Shown here: positions 58,519-64,000 of the stretch, piece after piece
Position numbering within the stretch: position 1 is the first letter of the stretch
Layout: the number at the start of each line of letters is the position of its first letter
DNA from: CAZKCI01 sp964551475
GTDB taxonomy: Bacteria; Auribacterota; Erginobacteria; Erginobacterales; CAZKCI01
Length of the DNA: 64,000 bases
Direction: 5' to 3'
Assembly (NCBI GenBank): GCA_964551475.1
Contig: CAZKCI010000027.1
Coordinates: forward strand, 50,753 to 114,752
Notes under the pieces: generated by a model
Database searches by the model: none
Seen by the model: only the letters and a program-made list of their open reading frames with translations
What the model was told of the DNA's origin: nothing
Translations under genes and position numbers: made by a program

Positions 58519-59160
58519 TTATCGCACATCAATCGTGTTCAAATACAGGGGAAGGGCATTCGAACTTTCATCACTCGGATCGACCGCCATCCTCTCCCCG
58601 GCGATCCGGCCGATCCCAAAGGCGTCCGGCCAGGCTTCTTCCAGGGCGACATCCGCGCCCAGGACGGAACGCAGACGCTCGCGCTGAGGCGTCAGCACGC
58701 GCAGCCCGACGATCAACCGGGCTGCTTCTTCCGCGGGGAGGCAGGCGGGAGGGCGAAGCGTGGACACCTCTTCCCCCCGCTTTTCATACAGAGCGCAATA
58801 GATTCGCCCCCGGCGGGCGTCGGCCAGGACGGCGATCCTCCCCTCCCCCCCCGCTCCCCAGGCCAGGGCCTCGAAGCTACCTACCCCCTTGAGCGGTATC
58901 CCGAGCGAGAAGGAGAGCCCTCGGGCCACGGCCAGGCCGACGCGGATCCCCGTGAACGAGCCCGGCCCCAATCCCGCTCCCACCGCCGCGAGCTCGGAGA
59001 GTGTCCAACCGGCCCGGCCGAGGAGGCTGTCCAGGATGGGGATGATCCCCGCCGAATGCCGCTCGTGGGTGGGGAGAACGGCATGCGCCACGGCGGTCGA
59101 GCCGTCGAGGAGGGCGAGGGAGCCTTTCTCGGTCGAGGTTTCGATGGCGAGTATCTTCAT
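58519..59160 (-). CDS. tsaB: tRNA t6A modification protein TsaB
   Basis: 213 residues. N-terminal I-L-A-I-E-T-S-T-E-K-G-S-L-A (about 3-16), H-E-R-H-S-A, then G-P-G-S-F-T-G-I-R-V-G-L (about 66-77). Works with TsaD, TsaE and TsaC in threonylcarbamoyladenosine formation. The ATG at 59160 touches the family J repeat that separates it from tsaE. Confidence 0.95.
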   Translation of the reverse strand: MKILAIETSTEKGSLALLDGSTAVAHAVLPTHERHSAGIIPILDSLLGRAGWTLSELAAVGAGLGPGSFTGIRVGLAVARGLSFSLGIPLKGVGSFEALAWGAGGEGRIAVLADARRGRIYCALYEKRGEEVSTLRPPACLPAEEAARLIVGLRVLTPQRERLRSVLGADVALEEAWPDAFGIGRIAGERMAVDPSDESSNALPLYLNTIDVR

Positions 59161-59540
59161 ACTACGAATTACGCGCTTGCGCGCCGAAGCGCTTCAGCGC
59201 GCAGGCGCGAATTATAACTACGAATTCCGCGAATTTGGCTTGGCTCGGCCTGGCAAATTTTAACCGCGAATAACGCGCGAATGGGCCTGGCTTGGCCTGG
59301 CAAAACATGAACTACGAATTACGCGAATTGGCTCGGCTGGCTAATGACTTCCACAAATTGACACGCTTGCGCGCCGTAGTGCTTCAGCGCGCAGGCACGA
59401 ATTAGCGCAAATGACAAGAGCTGCGCGGAATGCTGAACTATCTCGGAAATTCACGCCTGTTCGGAGATATCATTTTTTAGGCCGAGCCGATCCGAATTCG
59501 CGTAATTCGTAGTTTGAATTCGCGAAATTCGTAGTTTATC
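59161..59540. repeat. family J repeat array, long copy (380 bp)
   Basis: Left: ACTACGAATTACGCG, hairpin GCGCGCCGAAGCGCTTCAGCGCGC, GAATTATAACTACGAATTCC, GGCTTGGCTCGGCCTGGC. Right: CGCGTAATTCGTAGTTTG, GCGAAATTCGTAGTTTA. A second hairpin unit (GCGCGCCGTAGTGCTTCAG) lies at about 59368. It fills the space exactly from the tsaE stop to the tsaB start codon; no gene is seen. Confidence 0.9.
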
Positions 59541-59996
59541 TTAGCCGGGACGGACGAGGGCGGCCTCGACGGACTCGGGCAGGCCTTCCACGGTGATCTC
59601 GCGGGAGGAGGCGTCCCTCAGCGCCAGCGTGATCCGCACGGCGGCGGCGGGCAAAATCCCCTCCCCCTTCTCCGCCCACTCCACCGCGCATACCCCCTCT
59701 CCCTCCAGGTACTCATCGAGACCCAACAATTCCACCTCGCGGCCGGGGGAGAGGCGATAGAGATCTATGTGATAGAGGGGGAGCTTCCCCCGGTATTCGC
59801 GGACCAAAACGAATGTGGGAGAGACGACATGATCCTCCTTCACGCCGAGCCCCCGCGCCAGACCCTGGACGAATGTGGTTTTCCCCGCGCCCAGATCTCC
59901 GCGCAGCGCCAGGACGGTCCGCGGGCCGAGGAGGCGGCCGAGACGGCGGCCGAGGGATGCGGTCTCTTTCGGAGAATTGGTGATGACGGTAAACAC
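59541..59996 (-). CDS. tsaE: tRNA t6A modification ATPase TsaE
   Basis: 151 residues from the GTG at 59996, which has AAGGA nine bases upstream. Walker A R-G-D-L-G-A-G-K-T-T-F (about 30-40), S-P-T-F-V-L-V, H-I-D-L-Y-R-L, and E-W-A-E-K. An ATG at 60041 would add residues from repeat DNA (M-P-T-G-L-A-H-R-I-S). It cooperates with TsaB encoded beyond the repeat. Confidence 0.93.
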   Translation of the reverse strand: MFTVITNSPKETASLGRRLGRLLGPRTVLALRGDLGAGKTTFVQGLARGLGVKEDHVVSPTFVLVREYRGKLPLYHIDLYRLSPGREVELLGLDEYLEGEGVCAVEWAEKGEGILPAAAVRITLALRDASSREITVEGLPESVEAALVRPG

Positions 59997-60021
59997 TTTA
60001 TAAAATCCTTGCGAAATACGA

Positions 60022-60195
60022 TGGGCAAGGCCGGTTGGCATTATCCTCTCCCATCCTATTCAATCGTCTGTTCAAAATGCCGAGACCGCTCCGGCCAGGC
60101 CGACTGGGATCGGGGCGAGACGCCCCTCCCACAAAAAACAGTAAAAGCAGAAGAAGTGATCAGTAACTGATTAATTCATTTGCAGTTACTGATAT
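60022..60195. repeat. composite repeat region (families L, G, C), second copy
   Basis: TTATCCTCTCCCATCCTATTC, AATCGTCTGTTCAAAATGCC, GATCGGGGCGAGACGCCCC (60108-60133), ACAGTAAAAGCAGAAGAAG, then GTGATCAGTAACTGATTAA. This is the same order and largely the same sequence as 45250-45390. It fills the gap between the thiL stop and tsaE. Confidence 0.9.
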
Positions 60196-60197
60196 TC

Positions 60198-61181
60198 CTA
60201 CTTTCCGAAGTGATCGTACCCTCCAGCCGGAAACGGGCTCACTCTCCCGTCCCGTCCCACGAGCTCGAAACGGCGCGGGCCTTTCACCATCTCGCCGATC
60301 GCGGCGACCGAGGTCCCGGTCGCTCGGGGAAATTCCCGGAGCAGGCGCGGGAGCTCGGGGGCGGGAAGGGTGAAGAGCAGCTCAAACTCCTCGCCGGCCG
60401 CGGCGGCGCGGAGCCTCTCGGCCCGCCGCCTCTTCGCCGCGCGGGGGGAGAGCGGGAGGTCCGCTTCCCGGACGACCGCACCGGCCCCGGAGGCCGCTCC
60501 GAGCTTCTTTAGGTCGTCGAAAAGCCCGTCGGAGACGTCGATCATCGCCGTGGGAGAGAAGCGCTCGACCAGGAAGCGCGCTTCCTGCAGCCGCGGCGTG
60601 AAATCGAGATGCTTCCCCGCGGCCGCCTCGCCGAGGACGCCGGTGACGCAGACAACGTCGCCGCGCCGGGCGCCGCGGCGCAGTACGCAGCGGTTCTTTT
60701 CCACCTCTCCCAGCACCGCCACCGCGAGCATGATCCCGCCGGGAGAAAACACGGTGTCCCCGCCGACGATCCCGACCGAGTGCCGGCGGGCCAGTGCGGC
60801 CATCCCCCGGTAGAGGCCCCGGACAAAAGACAGGGGCACACGATGGGGAAGGCCCAGGTTCACCACGGCCCAGCGGGGGATCCCGCCCATGGCGGCGATG
60901 TCGGAGAGGTTGACCGCCAGTCCCTTGCGCCCGATCCTCTCCGCTCCCTGGGAACGGAGGAAATGGACATTCTCCAGAATGGCGTCGGTGGCGAAGAGAA
61001 GGAAGTATCCCTTCTTCCCGGCATCGAGGACGGCGGCGTCGTCGCCGATCCCCTCCCGGACGCCCCTCCCCGAGGGCGACAGCCGGCGCAGGAGATCGAT
61101 CAGGCCGAACTCCCCGACCGATTCAACCGTCGGGGAGTCCAAACGGTTCGCGAAACGGGAGGGAAATCCTTTCCGGCGCAT
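60198..61181 (-). CDS. thiL: thiamine-monophosphate kinase
   Basis: 327 residues. E-F-G-L-I-D-L-L (about 23-30), G-I-G-D-D-A-A-V (about 44-51), substrate-site G-G-D-T, V-S-D-G-L, G-E-E-F-E-L-L-F and the terminal G-G-Y-D-H-F. Phosphorylates thiamine monophosphate to the diphosphate cofactor used, for instance, by IlvB. Start ATG 61181. Confidence 0.95.
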   Translation of the reverse strand: MRRKGFPSRFANRLDSPTVESVGEFGLIDLLRRLSPSGRGVREGIGDDAAVLDAGKKGYFLLFATDAILENVHFLRSQGAERIGRKGLAVNLSDIAAMGGIPRWAVVNLGLPHRVPLSFVRGLYRGMAALARRHSVGIVGGDTVFSPGGIMLAVAVLGEVEKNRCVLRRGARRGDVVCVTGVLGEAAAGKHLDFTPRLQEARFLVERFSPTAMIDVSDGLFDDLKKLGAASGAGAVVREADLPLSPRAAKRRRAERLRAAAAGEEFELLFTLPAPELPRLLREFPRATGTSVAAIGEMVKGPRRFELVGRDGRVSPFPAGGYDHFGK

Positions 61182-61272
61182 GCGATTCTTCCCGGACGGC
61201 GCGTGAAAAGCAGGGTTTTATTACGCCCTCCAGGTTAGACTATAGCCGGAGAGAGGCGCCGAGACAACGGAA

Positions 61273-62568
61273 ATGGACACCCCATCAAAACCGCCCCCGC
61301 GCGGCTTCTCTCTCCTCCCCCCGCCCGTCCGGCGCATGCTGCGCGCTTTCCGATACCGGAACTATCGGATCTTCTTCATCGGGCAGTCGGTCTCCCTAAC
61401 CGGCACCTGGATGCAGCAGCTCGCCTTGGGCTGGTTGGTCTACCGCCTGACCGGGTCGGTCATGCTCCTCGGCGTCGTCGGGTTCGCCGCCCAGATCCCC
61501 TCCCTCCTCCTGAGCCCTCTCGCGGGGGCGCTGGCCGACCGCTACGATCGCAGGCGCCTCCTCATCGCCACCCAGGCTTTGGCCATGCTCCAGGCTCTGG
61601 CCATGGCCCTGCTCGTCCTGACCGGGGCGGTCCGGGTCCTCCACATCGTCGCCTTGAGCGCCGTTCTGGGCGTCGTCAACGCTTTCGACATGCCGATCCG
61701 CCACGCCTTCATCGCCGACATTATCACGCGCAAGGAGGACTTCGGAAACGCCATCGCCTTGAACTCCTTCATGTTCAACGGCACCCGCCTGATCGGGCCG
61801 ACACTGGCGGGCTTCCTCGTGGCTACAGCCGGGGAAGGCGTCTGCTTCATGATCAACGCCGTCTCCTATCTCGCGGTGATCGTCTCTCTCACCCTGATAT
61901 CGGGGCGGCGACGGCGCTTGACGCCCGTCGCCCCCGTCCTTGAGGAGCTGAAAGAGGGGTTCCTCTACACCTTCCGCTCCCCGCCCATCCGCGCGGTCAT
62001 CGCCCTGGTGGCCGTGATCAGCCTGGTCGGCATGCCCTACGGGATCCTGATGCCGGTCTTCGCCCGCGATATCCTCGGGGGAGGCGCCCACACCCTGGGA
62101 TTCCTGACCGCGGCGGTGGGGCTGGGGGCGCTGGCCGGAGCCGTCTATCTCGCTTCCCGGCCCGCTTTGGCCGGGATCGGCAAAACCATCGCCCGGATGA
62201 CCGCGCTCTTCGGAGGCGGGATCATCGCCTTCTCCTTCTCCCGCACCCTCTGGCTTTCACTCGCCCTTCTCCTCGCCGCCGGCTTCGGGGCCATGGTCCT
62301 CCTCGCCTCCTGCAATACCGTCGTTCAGACGGTGGTGGAGGACGACAAGCGAGGACGAGTGATGAGCCTGTACACGTCCGCTTTCATGGGGATCATCCCG
62401 TTCGGAAGCCTCTTGGCCGGATTCACCGCTCAGAGGATCGGCGCCGACCGGGCCATGCTGATCGGCGGATCCGTCTGCCTTCTCATCGCGCTCATTTTCG
62501 GCGCCGGGATAAGTCTGAGACCGAAGTTGATAGACAAGGGAGAGAAAGTGGGTTTAGTCGATGGGTAA
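61273..62568 (+). CDS. MFS transporter, enterobactin-exporter-like (MFS_3)
   Basis: 431 residues, about 12 membrane helices. F-R-Y-R-N-Y-R-I-F-F-I-G-Q-S-V-S (about 26-41), T-W-M-Q-Q, D-R-Y-D-R-R-R-L (motif A loop), and P-I-R-H-A-F-I. It resembles bacterial exporters of unknown small-molecule substrate. The final V-G-L-V-D-G and stop are encoded by a family B repeat, so the natural C-terminus is altered. Confidence 0.9.
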   Translation: MDTPSKPPPRGFSLLPPPVRRMLRAFRYRNYRIFFIGQSVSLTGTWMQQLALGWLVYRLTGSVMLLGVVGFAAQIPSLLLSPLAGALADRYDRRRLLIATQALAMLQALAMALLVLTGAVRVLHIVALSAVLGVVNAFDMPIRHAFIADIITRKEDFGNAIALNSFMFNGTRLIGPTLAGFLVATAGEGVCFMINAVSYLAVIVSLTLISGRRRRLTPVAPVLEELKEGFLYTFRSPPIRAVIALVAVISLVGMPYGILMPVFARDILGGGAHTLGFLTAAVGLGALAGAVYLASRPALAGIGKTIARMTALFGGGIIAFSFSRTLWLSLALLLAAGFGAMVLLASCNTVVQTVVEDDKRGRVMSLYTSAFMGIIPFGSLLAGFTAQRIGADRAMLIGGSVCLLIALIFGAGISLRPKLIDKGEKVGLVDG

Positions 62569-62714
62569 GGGTGAGGTTAGGGGAAACTTGATGCCGAAGT
62601 TTATGGGTAAGGGTAAGGATGTGGGTCTGGTCGATGGGTTAAGTTAATGGTGAGCGCGGCTACACCTAACCCCGACCCAATTACCAGACCCACTTCCTAA
62701 CCCTAACCCATTTA
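62550..62714. repeat. family B palindromic repeat, copy 6
   Basis: GTCGATGGGTAAGGGTGAGG, a nested CTTGATGCCGAAGTTTATGGG, GGTCTGGTCGATGGG on the left; CCAGACCCACTTCCTAACCC and TAACCCATTTAC on the right. It contains the MFS stop codon (62566-62568). Confidence 0.9.
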
Positions 62715-62756
62715 CTCGTTTTTGCGGCGACCCGCAGATGGTGTATGCTTCCCGCC

Positions 62757-63809
62757 ATGAGTTCCGATCAGACAACGCCCACGATCAACTACGATCTCTG
62801 CCTCGCCTGGAACTGGCCGTTCGACCGGGACTTCGTGAACCTCCTGTCGGCGGCCTGCCGGAAGCGGAACCTGAGCCTCCTCCAGGCCACGCCGGAGAAG
62901 GTGGAGGGGATCGAGCGCGCGCTGAGGGATAACCGGATCTTCATCCGGGTCTTTCTCGACCGGGCGGCCGAGTCCGACCCGCGCTATCTCTTCCTCGATG
63001 CCTGGGCCCGGGACTACGCCGTCTACCGGATCAACCCCTTCGAGCGGGCGGCCCGCTCCTGGGACAAGGCGACGATGCACCTCGCCCTGATCGGCGCGGG
63101 GATCCAGACCCCGCACACGATCCTCCTCCCCTCCTGGCAGGAGGAGCCCTCCCTGGAGCCGGTGGATCTGTCCCCCCTGCAGGGGAAGTTCACCATCAAG
63201 CCCGCCCACGGGAGCGGCGGGGTGGGAGTGATCCTGGAGGCCACCTCCTGGGAGGAGGCTCTCTCCGCCCGGCGGAACAACCCGGACGACCGCTATCTCC
63301 TCCAGGCCCATGTCGAACCGGTGGTCCTGAAAGGGAGGCCGGCCTGGTTCCGCGTCCTCTTCTGCGCCGGGGCGGTCTACCCCTGCTGGTGGGACACCCG
63401 CACCCACGCCTACATCCCGGTCTCGACCGAGGAGGAAGAGTCGCTCGACCTCGCGCCCCTGAGGACGATCCCTCCCGTCCTGGCCCGGCTGAGCGGCCTC
63501 GATTCCTTCTCGACCGAGATCGCCCTCACCCCGCAGGGCCTGTTCACGGCGGTGGATTACATCAACGACCAGATCGACTTGCGCCTCCAGTCCCGCGCCC
63601 CCGACGGCGTCCCCGACGCGATCGTGGCCGACATCGCGGAGAGGATCGCGGGCCTGGCCGCGGAGAAATGCGCCGAAGCGGTCCTTCCCTCCGCGACAAT
63701 ATCCGTAGGCGCGGACCCTTCGGGTCCGCGCGTCCCGTCCCGCGGACCTGAAAGGTCCGCGGCTACGGGTGATCCCATCGCGCCTCCTTCGAGCGCGCCC
63801 CGCTCATGA
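62757..63809 (+). CDS. ATP-grasp-like protein with repeat-encoded tail
   Basis: 350 residues from the ATG at 62757. D-K-A-T-M-H (about 103-108), F-T-I-K-P-A-H-G-S-G-G-V-G-V (about 145-158), Y-L-L-Q-A-H-V-E-P and V-D-Y-I-N-D-Q form an ATP-grasp-like arrangement, so it probably ligates or phosphorylates an unknown substrate. The C-terminal about 35 residues include V-G-A-D-P-S-G-P-R-V-P-S-R-G, encoded by two perfect DNA hairpins (63709-63762). The family core ends before them. Confidence 0.68.
   Translation: MSSDQTTPTINYDLCLAWNWPFDRDFVNLLSAACRKRNLSLLQATPEKVEGIERALRDNRIFIRVFLDRAAESDPRYLFLDAWARDYAVYRINPFERAARSWDKATMHLALIGAGIQTPHTILLPSWQEEPSLEPVDLSPLQGKFTIKPAHGSGGVGVILEATSWEEALSARRNNPDDRYLLQAHVEPVVLKGRPAWFRVLFCAGAVYPCWWDTRTHAYIPVSTEEEESLDLAPLRTIPPVLARLSGLDSFSTEIALTPQGLFTAVDYINDQIDLRLQSRAPDGVPDAIVADIAERIAGLAAEKCAEAVLPSATISVGADPSGPRVPSRGPERSAATGDPIAPPSSAPRS
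63704..63766. repeat. double-hairpin repeat inside the ATP-grasp gene
   Basis: GTAGGCGCGGACCC-ttc-GGGTCCGCGC (10-bp arms) followed by CCGCGGACCT-gaa-AGGTCCGCGG-CTAC (10-bp arms). GTAG...CTAC ends match the family H style. It is read in frame. Confidence 0.82.
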
Positions 63810-63875
63810 CCCGCTCCGAAAAAATCTTGTTGCGCGAATATGCGGAAACCGCGGACCACGGCGGGGAAACGCTCC

Positions 63876-64000
63876 TCAGACGGGAAAGACCATGATGCTT
63901 GAGGTCTTGACGGCGAGGTAGACGGCGGCCCCCGGCTGGAGCTTCAGCTCCTCGACCGCCTCCCGGGTGACCAGGACGAGGAAGGTGAGCCCCGCCCGGA
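63876..64000 (-). CDS. C-terminal TOBE/Mop-like domain (partial)
   Basis: The frame runs off the window end. The last 40 residues include A-G-L-T-F-L-V-L-V-T-R-E-A-V, L-Q-P-G-A-A-V-Y-L-A-V-K-T-S-S-I-M-V-F and end P-V before a TGA at 63876-63878. This is the TOBE/Mop fold pattern of molybdate or tungstate-binding proteins and ABC transporter ATPases. The full gene lies mostly outside the window, so the parent protein is unknown. Confidence 0.75.
   Translation of the reverse strand, partial: RAGLTFLVLVTREAVEELKLQPGAAVYLAVKTSSIMVFPV

Noticed and set aside
63806..63895. A 29-codon ORF overlapping the ATP-grasp stop (ATGA)
   Set aside because: The overlap is suggestive and the frame is charged (M-T-R-S-E-K), but it is very short and runs into the convergent TOBE gene; not supportable as a gene.

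Overview
The window is GC-rich (well above 60% by eye) bacterial chromosome from a Gram-negative-type lineage: it has an exosortase, lipoprotein and Tat signals, RseP, a Wzx-type flippase, MotB/OmpA-type proteins and a prepilin peptidase. The gene mix, and above all the intergenic spaces packed with short 'word-like' palindromic repeats, resembles uncultured phyla such as Omnitrophota and PVC-related candidate groups. There is no rRNA or other taxonomic marker that lets me assign it, so that placement is inference.

Layout. 1-5.4 kb (minus): exosortase locus (start of an EpsI-like gene, exosortase, polysaccharide deacetylase, degenerate metallophosphoesterase) and two exported proteins sharing an Ig-like module. 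5.5-11.4 kb (plus): one promoter-led operon encoding a LysM coiled-coil protein, a membrane protein fusing FliF-like and FliG-like parts with a doubled FliG C-domain, FlbD, MotA and two different MotB-like proteins, with no other flagellar gene. 11.3-22.6 kb (minus): envelope polysaccharide locus (three GT4 enzymes, deacetylase, Gfo/Idh/MocA dehydrogenase, acyltransferase fused to an S23 four-helix bundle, Wzx flippase, GT39, radical SAM). 22.6-31.5 kb (minus): ispG-rseP-dxr-cdsA-uppS, then clpX-clpP-tig. 31.7-33.3 kb: tRNA-Gly, tRNA-Leu, tRNA-Gln. 33.4-43.4 kb: hpt, trx, rubredoxin, flavoprotein reductase, Tat-exported DUF362/dockerin-like protein, phosphatase, radical SAM enzymes (one AmrS-like), membrane spermidine-synthase-like protein. 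43.4-55.5 kb (minus): aroK-aroC-pilD-aroE, leuA, response regulator, ilvC-ilvN-ilvB-ilvD. 55.5-57.3 kb: AT-richer island with a broken DUF1016 nuclease gene and hairpins. 57.3-61.2 kb: alr, tsaB, tsaE, thiL. 61.3-64 kb: MFS exporter, ATP-grasp-like protein, end of a TOBE-domain gene.

Two things stand out. First, the 5.5-11.4 kb operon looks like a self-contained ion-driven motor (stator MotA/MotB/MotB', a membrane-tethered FliG rotor and a LysM wall protein) without a flagellum. Second, almost every intergenic gap over about 100 bp is built from a limited set of degenerate, mostly inverted repeat families. They supply stop codons to neighbouring genes, occur in frame inside at least four coding sequences, nest inside each other, and flank an S23/Avd-like four-helix-bundle ORF in inverted orientation, so they look like an actively spreading non-autonomous element population.
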